64,000 nucleotides of DNA, taken from contig NZ_CP035491.1 of assembly GCF_004135405.1 (NCBI RefSeq), forward strand, positions 558,001 to 622,000, written 5' to 3'. A program made the translations under genes and the position numbers. The notes beneath the pieces were generated by a model. The model was not told the origin of the DNA. It worked only from the letters and a program-made list of their open reading frames with translations, and did not search any database. Shown here in pieces: positions 52,592-60,303 of the stretch. The first letter of the stretch is position 1; the number at the start of each line of letters is the position of its first letter. The stretch is from Agromyces protaetiae (lineage in GTDB: Bacteria; Actinomycetota; Actinomycetes; Actinomycetales; Microbacteriaceae).

Positions 52592-53727
52592 TCAGGCGAC
52601 GGGCGTCGGCTCCTCCTCGCGCGCCTCGAGCGCCGCCGCGACGGCCGCCTCGATCATCGCTTCCTCGCGGCGCGCGCGCCGCTTGCGACCGAGCACGATC
52701 GCCGCCCACACGATCCCCGCGAGCACGAGAAGCGCGACGAGCGACCACGGCACGGCGACGAGGGTCGCCGACGCCTCGACGTCGGGCAGCGCTCCGCCGC
52801 TCGTCGTCGACCCCTCCGACGGGAACCCCGGCGTGACGACGACCGACGCCGTCAACAGTCCCGACGCGAAGACGGCGGGCACGGTCGCCGTGCCCGTCCA
52901 GGTCTCTCCGGGCAGGAGGGCCGGGAGCGCTCCCGGAGCGGTGACGGCGCCCGAGGCATCCGGCTCCGAGGCACCCGTGCCGGCGGCCCCGAGACATCCG
53001 TCGCCTCCGCCGCGAAGAGCCCGAAGGGCCCGCCGACCGCGACCCGCTGCGCGCCCTCGAGGCGCGCGTTGCCGGTATTGCGCACGGTGTAGGTGACCGT
53101 CGCGTCGCCCGTCGCGAACGGGGAGAACGCGCCGTCGTAGGAGATCCGCACGTCTTCGACGGTGAGCGAAGGCTCGAGCTCGCCGCCGACCCGAAGCTGT
53201 ACGCGGATGCCGAGGCGGCGGTCGACGCTCACCCCCTCGCGCTGCTCGGGCGTCGGCAGCGATGTCACGACGCCGCCGGCGTAGTCGCCCGGCATGACGT
53301 TCGCGGGCACCGCGACGTGGAAGGGCACCTCGACCGACGCGCGCGGCTCGAGGTGCACGGTGTGCTCGTCGAGCGTGATCCACGTGCCGAGCGCCGTCGA
53401 GGTCGTCTCGCGCGTGACGAGGTCGAGCTGCCCGCTGTCGCTCGTGAAGCCGTCGGCCGCGTAGAGGTCGAGGTCGACGGCGGTGTCGCCGTGGTTCGAG
53501 ACGACGATCGCGTCGTCGAGCGACGTGCCCGGGTCGAGCACGTACGCGTAGTTGCTGCGGCCCGCACCCTGCGCGGTGTCGGCCGTGCGCACGCCCCAGT
53601 TCAGCGGGTCGGTCGCGTCGGCGGCGAGCGCCGGCGACGCCGCGAAGACGACGGATGCCGCGGCGAGCGCCGCGACGAAGGCCGCGCCGGTTCGGGCTGC
53701 GGCGCGGGAGGGGCGGGGCTTGGTCAT
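52592..53727 (-). pseudogene. DUF916 (WxL-interacting-type) membrane protein no. 1, with a one-base frameshift
   Basis: The signal peptide (about 1-36) precedes a DUF916-like domain (about 40-240): LNWGVRTADTAQGAGRSNYA, LDDAIVVSNHGDTAVDLDLY, VPANVMPGDYAGGVVTS and GDATVTYTVRNTGNARLEG. The frame breaks at the minus-strand G4 run (plus C4 at 52987-52990). Adding one base restores a continuous 378-residue protein with a C-terminal membrane helix (SLVALLVLAGIVWAAIVLG) and a basic cytoplasmic tail (RKRRARREEAMIEAAVAAAL). It closely matches the intact copy at 58989. The ATG at 53725-53727 follows GATGAGG. It lies 140 bp after the phosphoesterase gene on the same strand. It is probably functional if the frameshift is a sequencing error. 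Confidence 0.8.
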
Positions 53728-53867
53728 GGGGAACCTCATCGGTGGAGCGGTGCGGATGTCTCGAGGAAGGGGCTCGAGCGGATGCCTCGGGGTGCGCGCC
53801 TCGGGCGGATGCCTCGCGGCGAGGGGTCCGGCCGGGGCGGGTCGTGCCCGCCCCGACCGGATCATGC

Positions 53868-56288
53868 TCAGCTCAGCGCGGTCAGCGTGAGCGTCGCGGT
53901 GTACGTGCCGACAGCGGCCTCGACCGGAACCTTGAGGAACAGGTCGGCGCCGAGCTTGCCCGCGCCCTTCGCGTGGCCGGCGACGGCCGAACCGAGCGTC
54001 GAAGCGGTCGCGAGACCGCTGCCGCCGTCGAAGCCCGACCCGACCGGGATGCCGGCGCTCGCGCCGCCGCCCTGCTCGACGACCTTCGGCGTCCAGCCGA
54101 GGTACTTGCCCGAGAAGTGCTCGCCGCCCGCGGCGAAGTCGCCCGCCTGCGCCGAGATCGCCCACACGGGCGAGCCCTTGCGGGTGTCGGACACGCGGAT
54201 CGGGTTGATCTCGCCCGTCGCCTCGAACGCGTCGCCGTTCTGCACCGCGGTGCCGAGGTCGACGAGGTCGTTCGAGCCGTCGATGCTCCACGCGAACTCG
54301 CCCGGAGCGGCGTCGGGCAGCGTCACCTGGACCTGCTCCGAGACATCCGTGCCGTCGTTCTCACGCGTGAGCGTGACCGCGTCGACGACGCTGTTGACCG
54401 GCTTCTCGTCGCCCTTCGCCTGCGAACGCAAGGTCTTGACGGTGATCGCCGCGTCGGTGACCTCGACGGCCGTGTAGTTGCGCACGTTCTCCTGGTTCGA
54501 GACCGAGAGCCACGGGAAGCCGCCCGCCTGCAGGCCGTAGTACTTCGAGCCCGACGCCGAGTTCGCGGTGACGTAGAGCACGCCGCCGGGGCCGGCGACG
54601 ACCGAGTCGGCGCCCGCCTGCTCGTCGGCGTTCGCCTTCTCGCCGTTGCGGAGCAGGTAGCTGCGCGCATAGCTGTGGTCGTGACCCTGGAGGACGAGGT
54701 CGATGCCGAGGTCGCTGATCACCGTCGGGAAGGTGTTGCGGCGGTCGACCACGTCGGAGTCGGTCGCGTGCGGACCGGCCGAGTAGATCGAGTGGTGGAA
54801 GGCGAGCACCTTCCACTTCGCCTCGTCGCCGTGCTCGGCGACCGTCTGCTGGAGCCACGGGATGTGGGTCGAGTAGTCGCGGCTGTTCGAGTTCAGGTCG
54901 AGGAACAGGACGTCCTTGTAGATGAACCAGTAGTCGCCGCCGGACGAGCTGGCGTTGCCGGGGCCGGCGGCGCGGTCGGTGTTGGGCGTCGCGAAGTGCT
55001 GCTCGTACGCCTTCGACCCGACATCGTGGTTGCCGTTCGTCGCGACGAAGGGGATCTCGCGCAGGTGGTCGGGTGCGAGGAACGCGTCGTACTCGGTCTC
55101 GTTCGCCGCGTGCTCGACCTGGTCGCCCGCCGAGAACAGGAGCTCGGTGTTCGGGTAGGCCTGCGTCGCGACGTTGAGCGTGTCGAGCCATCCGGCCCCG
55201 TCGCCCGCGACGTTGCCCGACGAGCCGATCTGCGGGTCGCCGAAGAACAGGAAGTCGAAGTCGCCCTCGAACGCCTGCGTGCGGAACGACTCGACCGACG
55301 ACCACGAGCCCTCGGCGCCGACGCGGTACACGTATGCCGTGTTCGCCGCGAGGCCCGAGATCGTGGCGACGCGGTTGAACTCGCCGCTGGTCGTGGGCCC
55401 GCCCGTCGCGGCGACGGTCGTCGCCGACGCCGGGAAGACGCCGCCCACGACCTGCGCCGCCGGCGCGAACTGCACGACCTGCGCGGTGTCGGCCGACGAG
55501 TACCACGTCACGAGGCGCTCGCTCTCGGTGCCGCCGACGCCGAGGACGATGTCGCTGATCGACGCCGCGCCGGCCTCTTCGGCCACGGGCACGAGGGACT
55601 TGAAGTCGAGGTAGATGTCGCTCGAGGTCGGGCGGTCCTGGTAGAGCGCGACCGAGATCGTGTTCGTGCCCGCGTGGAGCACCGAGTCGGGCACCGAGAA
55701 CGTGCCGGGCGCCGGGTCGGACGCGCCGCTGCCGGCCCAGATGAGGTTCTGGTCGGCGGGAGCCGCCGCGTTGACGCGTGCGTCGTCGAAGCCCGCGACC
55801 TTCGTGCCGTTGACGAACACCTGGGCGCCGTCGTCGTACACGAGCGAGCCCGTGAGGCTCGCGATCTCGTCGAGCTGCGCGGCCGTGAGCACGAACGTCG
55901 AGCGGAAGTGGTACGTCCGCACGTCGGTCTTCGCCACGGGGTCGGCGTACTGGTTCACGACGGTCGAGACGGGGAACTTCGAGCCGAGGTTCGGCGTCGC
56001 CGATCCGTTCTTCGCGCCGAAGGGGCTCACGCCCGTCTTCCACGCCGAGTCGTCGAACCCGTCGCGGGTCCACGGCAGGCGGTCGTCGCCGGGCGAGGGG
56101 TTCGTGTCGTTGTCGGAGTACTTCCAGCTCGTCGCCGGTCCGATGAGCGTCGCGGGCAGGTCGGCGGCGTTGGCCGCGACCGCGCCGAAGGCGACGGAGC
56201 CCGCGACGAGCGAGACGAGCCCGCCGGTCGCGATCGCCGCACGGGTGGCACGCGCTGCGCGCGAGCCCCCTTCGTGTGTGGTCTTCAT
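53868..56288 (-). CDS. Secreted calcineurin-like phosphoesterase with C-terminal WxL-like anchoring domain
   Basis: An 806-residue protein. A signal peptide (about 1-42) and a beta-sandwich (about 45-225) precede an FN3-like domain (about 230-335, ISDIVLGVGGTESERLVTWY). The metallophosphoesterase follows (about 340-610) with FFGDPQIG, FSAGDQVEHA, VATNGNHD, LAFHHSIYS and LQGHDHSYARS. Where purple acid phosphatases have a metal-binding Tyr after GD, this protein has Val-Glu, so it is not a classical purple enzyme. Residues about 645-806 form a domain shared with the protein at 60304 (APGEFAWSIDGSNDLVDLG, GEINPIRVSDTRKG, SGKYLGWTPKV, GTYTATLTLTALS at the very end). It is followed by DUF916 protein no. 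1. Confidence 0.87.
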   Translation of the reverse strand: MKTTHEGGSRAARATRAAIATGGLVSLVAGSVAFGAVAANAADLPATLIGPATSWKYSDNDTNPSPGDDRLPWTRDGFDDSAWKTGVSPFGAKNGSATPNLGSKFPVSTVVNQYADPVAKTDVRTYHFRSTFVLTAAQLDEIASLTGSLVYDDGAQVFVNGTKVAGFDDARVNAAAPADQNLIWAGSGASDPAPGTFSVPDSVLHAGTNTISVALYQDRPTSSDIYLDFKSLVPVAEEAGAASISDIVLGVGGTESERLVTWYSSADTAQVVQFAPAAQVVGGVFPASATTVAATGGPTTSGEFNRVATISGLAANTAYVYRVGAEGSWSSVESFRTQAFEGDFDFLFFGDPQIGSSGNVAGDGAGWLDTLNVATQAYPNTELLFSAGDQVEHAANETEYDAFLAPDHLREIPFVATNGNHDVGSKAYEQHFATPNTDRAAGPGNASSSGGDYWFIYKDVLFLDLNSNSRDYSTHIPWLQQTVAEHGDEAKWKVLAFHHSIYSAGPHATDSDVVDRRNTFPTVISDLGIDLVLQGHDHSYARSYLLRNGEKANADEQAGADSVVAGPGGVLYVTANSASGSKYYGLQAGGFPWLSVSNQENVRNYTAVEVTDAAITVKTLRSQAKGDEKPVNSVVDAVTLTRENDGTDVSEQVQVTLPDAAPGEFAWSIDGSNDLVDLGTAVQNGDAFEATGEINPIRVSDTRKGSPVWAISAQAGDFAAGGEHFSGKYLGWTPKVVEQGGGASAGIPVGSGFDGGSGLATASTLGSAVAGHAKGAGKLGADLFLKVPVEAAVGTYTATLTLTALS

Positions 56289-56455
56289 GTGAGGGTGAAG
56301 TGCCTTTCGGATGGGTGTTTCCAGGGGTGTTCGGTTTGCGCGGAGCGCGGCTTCACGGTTCCTGCCGAAGGTGAACCCGAGGTGGACGAGTGGCCCCCGT
56401 TCGGTGGACACGGGCGGAAGAGCCGGATGTCTCGGCGCGCGTCGGGTCTCCCCGG

Positions 56456-57730
56456 TCACTCGATGCCGAGCACACGCTGCACGAACCACACGAGCCCCAT
56501 GACCGCGACGCCCGCGGCGATCGCCGCACCCGCCCACATGCCCGTGCGCGGCGCCTTCGACCGCAGCGCGAGGAGCGCCGGGAACACGAGCGCGATGATG
56601 CCGAGCTGGACGGCTTCGATGCCGACGTTGAAGACGAGGAGCGAGCCGAGGAGCGTCCACGACCAGGGTTCGTCGATGCCGAGCGCGCCCGCGAAGCCGA
56701 GCCCGTGCACGAGCCCGAATCCGAAGACGACGGCGAGGCGCGTCCAGTCGGCACGGTCGAGGCCGAGCCGCGCCGTCGGCTTCGCCGGCTGGGCGAGCGC
56801 GTTCCCTCGCTGCTGCCACAGCCGCCACAGGTACCAGGCGGCGACGATCGCGATCGACAGGGCGATGATCGGCTCGACGATCGCGGCGGGCACGGCGACG
56901 AGCCCGACGGCGGCGAGGAGGAACGTGATCGAGTGGGCGATCGTGAAGCTCGTCGCCGCGAGCACGACGTCGCGCAGGCGCCGCGAGCCGACGATGAGCG
57001 CCAGCAGGAAGAGGATGTGGTCGATGCCCGTGAGGAGGTGCTCGGCGCCGAGCACGAAGAACTCGGCGAAGCGGTCGGTCCACGCCTGCCCGGTCGAGAA
57101 CTCGGGATGTCCCGCGTCGAGCGCCGCGCTCCCGGCCTGGCCGTCGAGGTCGTACTCGAGGATCGTCTCGGTGCCCGTCACATAGCCCTCGTCGTCGGGG
57201 AAGAGGGCGCTGCGGACCGTGTGTTCGCTCGCGTCTTCGGTCGCTTCGGAGCCGGATGCCTCGGAGCCGGATGCCTCCGGGCAGTCGTAGTCGAGCGCGA
57301 GCAGCGCGTACGGCACGCCGTCGCGTTCGTGCACGGTCGTGTCGCCCTGCTGCGTCGGCTCGCATGCGGCTCCGCCTTCGGCGACCGTGAAACGCTCGGT
57401 GACGTACGCGAGCACGGTGTCGGCGTGGTCGGCGAGCGCCTCGGCCTCGCGGCCGGTCTCGAAGAGGTCCATGCCCTGTTCGAAGAACGCATCGTCGTGC
57501 TCGTTCTCGGCGGCCGAGACGACGAGCAGGTCGTACTCGAGGTCGAGTTCGACGTGCACGTCCGTCGGGTTCGCCGGAGTCGTGTCGGTCGCTTCGGCGT
57601 ACACCGTCGAGGTGAACCCGTGCGCGTCGGCGGGACTCGCGACGAAGAGCAGGGCGGATGCCGCGGCGACGGCGAGCAGGGAGGCAGCGAGGCCGCGCGG
57701 GGTCGGGCGCACACGTTCGGATCGGATCAT
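56456..57730 (-). CDS. HupE/UreJ-type membrane protein
   Basis: A 424-residue protein. A signal peptide ends at about 36 (PADAHG). An extracellular beta-rich part follows (about 37-215), with a Ser/Glu/Ala repeat at about 150-165. Six or seven helices form the C-terminal HupE/UreJ_2 domain, with ALGAEHLLTGIDHILFLLAL in the closely matching form LGAEHLLTGIDHILFLLALI and the SFTIAHSITFLLA and FGFGLVHGLGFAG motifs. His and Asp residues in these helices suggest nickel or cobalt transport, as proposed for HupE/UreJ, although the physiological role of this subgroup is unknown. It lies 167 bp upstream of the phosphoesterase gene on the same strand and may supply its metal. Confidence 0.87.
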   Translation of the reverse strand: MIRSERVRPTPRGLAASLLAVAAASALLFVASPADAHGFTSTVYAEATDTTPANPTDVHVELDLEYDLLVVSAAENEHDDAFFEQGMDLFETGREAEALADHADTVLAYVTERFTVAEGGAACEPTQQGDTTVHERDGVPYALLALDYDCPEASGSEASGSEATEDASEHTVRSALFPDDEGYVTGTETILEYDLDGQAGSAALDAGHPEFSTGQAWTDRFAEFFVLGAEHLLTGIDHILFLLALIVGSRRLRDVVLAATSFTIAHSITFLLAAVGLVAVPAAIVEPIIALSIAIVAAWYLWRLWQQRGNALAQPAKPTARLGLDRADWTRLAVVFGFGLVHGLGFAGALGIDEPWSWTLLGSLLVFNVGIEAVQLGIIALVFPALLALRSKAPRTGMWAGAAIAAGVAVMGLVWFVQRVLGIE

Positions 57731-57877
57731 GGGGGGGAGGGCTCCTCAGGTCGGGCCCCGGCACCGTGACTCACGGAGGTGAACGGCATCCGAATCACGG
57801 GGAAACTCATCGTTCGCTTCCCGTTCACCCCCGGGAGGCATCCTCGTGAGGCCCGCCCCGAACCGAGGAGATCCGCC

Positions 57878-58534
57878 GTGCATCGCTTCCCGACCGCCGC
57901 GACGCGCGCCGCGACATCCGTCGCCCTCGTCGCCGCGCTCGCGGGGTGCTCCTCCGCTCCGCTCTCGGGCGGCATCGCGGCCGGCGTCGACCCGGCGTTC
58001 CTCGGCGGCGGACCCATGCCGACCCCCGAGGCGACGATCGAGCCGCACCCCGGATCGTGGGAGACCATCGACGTGCCCGACGACTTCAGCGTCATCATGA
58101 TCGTCGCCGACGAGAGCGCGGCGACCACGACGATCGCCGACGCGGTCGAGGCCTGGGCCGATCGTGAGAACGTCGACCTCGACACCCTCACCGCCGCGAA
58201 CGACGACGAGCTGATCGACCGCATCGCCGAGGCGACCGCCGCGGCGCCCGACGTCGTGATCGGCGCGGGCGCCGGCGTCGTCGACGAGTTCGCGTACGGA
58301 ACCGCCGGGCACCTCGATCAGCAGTACCTCGTCGTCGGCGCGCAGCTCGGCGAACCGACCGAGAACGTGACGGCGGCGATCTGGCCGGGCGCGACGTTCC
58401 GCGGCACGGGCATCACCGACGACGAGCAGGATGCCTCGGCCGTCACCCCGGCGCGCGCGCTCGACGCCGTCTCGGCGGGTGTCGCGAGCATCCTGCAGGG
58501 GCTGACGGGCATCGTCGTGTCATTGCCCGCCTGA
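57878..58534 (+). CDS. Exported lipoprotein of unknown function
   Basis: A 218-residue protein. The signal ends in LVAALAGCSSAP. The mature part has an alternating strand-helix pattern (FSVIMIVADESAATTTIADA, LIDRIAEATAAAPDVVIGAG, QYLVVGAQLGEPTENVTAAI, a late VSAGVASILQGL helix). This is reminiscent of half of a periplasmic-binding (BMP/PnrA-like) fold, but too short for the full family. The GTG at 57878 was chosen because GAGGAG lies seven bases before it and the signal peptide begins directly after. It is divergent from the HupE gene. Confidence 0.72.
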   Translation: MHRFPTAATRAATSVALVAALAGCSSAPLSGGIAAGVDPAFLGGGPMPTPEATIEPHPGSWETIDVPDDFSVIMIVADESAATTTIADAVEAWADRENVDLDTLTAANDDELIDRIAEATAAAPDVVIGAGAGVVDEFAYGTAGHLDQQYLVVGAQLGEPTENVTAAIWPGATFRGTGITDDEQDASAVTPARALDAVSAGVASILQGLTGIVVSLPA

Positions 58535-58548
58535 CCCCGTCGACAGCC

Positions 58549-58992
58549 TCAGGGAGCTTCCGTCGGCTCCTCGTGCATCCACGGCGTGTAGCTGACGCCG
58601 ACGAGCAGCCCTTCGGGGCTCTGCAGCCGAGCGGTCGTCTGCCCCCACTCCTCGTCGTGCGCATCGACGAGGATGTCGAGGCCCTTCGCCCGCAGCTCTT
58701 CGACGGCGTCGGCGACGGCCGCGGGCGAGTCGACGTCGAACTCGATCCACGCCTGCGGCACGGCCCGGTCGGCGGGCCACTCGGGCGTGCCGAACGTCGC
58801 CTGTGCGGCCTGGTCGATGGGCCAGATCGCGAATGCCTTGGCGCCCGCGACCTCTTCGGTGTGGAAGTAGCGGGGCGCGTTCTCGTGGAACGAGATGTCG
58901 AGCGCACCCGCCCAGAACGTGTGCGACGACGCGTCGACGGTGCCGATGGGGCCGAAGCCCGCGATGAATCCGATGTCCATGCCGTCATTCAC
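58549..58992 (-). CDS. VOC-superfamily (glyoxalase/bleomycin-resistance-like) protein
   Basis: A 147-residue two-module VOC protein: IGTVDASSHTFWAGALDISF, then AWIEFDVDSPAAVADAVEEL with GQTTARLQSPEGLLVGVSYT at the end, the usual DxxP-type and metal-ligand Glu strands. The GTG at 58992 overlaps the DUF916 stop (GTGA), and an internal ATG at 58980 is the alternative start. Function could be lyase, dioxygenase or ligand binding. It is translationally linked to DUF916 no. 2 but probably unrelated in role. Confidence 0.8.
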   Translation of the reverse strand: MNDGMDIGFIAGFGPIGTVDASSHTFWAGALDISFHENAPRYFHTEEVAGAKAFAIWPIDQAAQATFGTPEWPADRAVPQAWIEFDVDSPAAVADAVEELRAKGLDILVDAHDEEWGQTTARLQSPEGLLVGVSYTPWMHEEPTEAP

Positions 58993-60140
58993 TCACGGAC
59001 CGCCGACGCGGGCGCGTCGGCAGGCGCGGGCTCGGAGGCATCCGGTACGACTCCCGAGGCATCCGCCGTCGAGTCATCCGCCGCCTGCCGCAGCGCCGCC
59101 TCGACCGCAGCCTGCACCCTGGCGTCCTCCGCGGCAGCGCGCGCCGCGCGCCGCCGCTTCCCGACGAGCGCCCACGCGACGACGACGGCCGCGACGAGCA
59201 GCACGAGCACGAGGAGCGTCCACGGCACGGCGGGCGTCCAGGCCGTCTCCGAGACGGCAGCGGGCGCGGGCGACGTGTCCTCGGGCGCCTGCGAGTCGAG
59301 CGACACGGTCGCGCCGAGCGCGAAGGCGGGGAACACGCCCGCGACGGGCACGCTCACCTGCCACGACTCCCCCGGCAGCAGTTCGGGCACGGGCGCGGCG
59401 CCCGTCGCGTCGACCGGCAGCATGCCGAACGGGCCCGCGACCCGCACCGCCGAGTCGGCCGAGAGCCGCACGTTGCCCGAGTTCCGCACCGTGTACGTGA
59501 CGGTCGCGTCGCCCGTCCCGAACGGGTTGAGGGTGCCCGCGTACTCGACCTTCAGGTCGTCGATCGAGAGCGCCGGCGCGAGCTCGCCGCGCACGCGCAG
59601 ATGGATGCGGATGCCGAGCCGCCGGTCGACCGCGAGCCCGTTCTCGACCTCGGGCTGCGCGAGCGACGTGACGACGGCGCCCGCGTAGTCGCCGGGCTCC
59701 GCGTTCGCGGGCACCGCGAGCGTGAACGGCACCTCGACGGCCTCCCCCGGCGGGATGGTCACCCGGTTGACCTCGGGCGAGGTCCACTTGCCGATCGCGA
59801 CCTGGCTCTCGTCGCGCGTCTGCACGTCGAGCTGGCCGCTCGTCGTCGTGAAGCCGTCGGCCGCGTACACGTCGAGCTCGAGCGGCACCTCGTCGTAGTT
59901 CGCGATGACGATCGCGTCGTCGAGGGTCTCGCCCGCGTCGATGCGGTACGCGTAGTTCTCGCGCGCGTCGCCGAAGTCGTTGGATGCCGCGCGAACGCCC
60001 CACGTGACCTCGGGCGTCGGGGTCGCCTCGTCGGCGAAGGCGGGCGCAGCGCCCGCGAGTGCGAGCGCCACGGCGAGCGCGGCGGCGGATGTCACGACCG
60101 CACGTCGAGACGGAGCGGGCTGGATGACTCGGACGGACAT
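58989..60140 (-). CDS. DUF916 (WxL-interacting-type) membrane protein no. 2
   Basis: A 383-residue protein with a signal peptide (about 1-37). A DUF916-like domain (about 45-160: TWGVRAASNDFGDARENYAY, LDDAIVIANYDEVPLELDVY) and a second beta-sandwich (about 170-290, GDATVTYTVRNSGNVRLSAD) follow. A C-terminal helix (TLLVLVLLVAAVVVAWALVG) is followed by a basic cytoplasmic tail with a helical AAVEAALRQAADD stretch. In Firmicutes such proteins bind peptidoglycan and the WxL domains of partner proteins. The ATG at 60138-60140 follows GAGGAG at six bases. The gene is 163 bp downstream of the GH55-like gene, whose C-terminal domain it probably binds. Confidence 0.87.
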   Translation of the reverse strand: MSVRVIQPAPSRRAVVTSAAALAVALALAGAAPAFADEATPTPEVTWGVRAASNDFGDARENYAYRIDAGETLDDAIVIANYDEVPLELDVYAADGFTTTSGQLDVQTRDESQVAIGKWTSPEVNRVTIPPGEAVEVPFTLAVPANAEPGDYAGAVVTSLAQPEVENGLAVDRRLGIRIHLRVRGELAPALSIDDLKVEYAGTLNPFGTGDATVTYTVRNSGNVRLSADSAVRVAGPFGMLPVDATGAAPVPELLPGESWQVSVPVAGVFPAFALGATVSLDSQAPEDTSPAPAAVSETAWTPAVPWTLLVLVLLVAAVVVAWALVGKRRRAARAAAEDARVQAAVEAALRQAADDSTADASGVVPDASEPAPADAPASAVRE

Positions 60141-60303
60141 GGCGTGCTCCTCGATGTCGGCGGCGAGCGGGATGATTCGTGGTGGCCGAGGCGGGCGGTT
60201 GCGCACGCCCGCCCCGGCGGTCTTGACGGCTGGAGCCCCGGCCCGGGTCGCCGACGGGCGACCCGGGCCAGGGCCTCAGCTCAGGGACATCCGGTCACCG
60301 CAC

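Noticed and set aside
53868..56288. Classification of the phosphoesterase as a purple acid phosphatase
   Set aside because: The metal-binding Tyr expected after the GD motif is replaced by Val-Glu, so only calcineurin-like phosphoesterase is supported.
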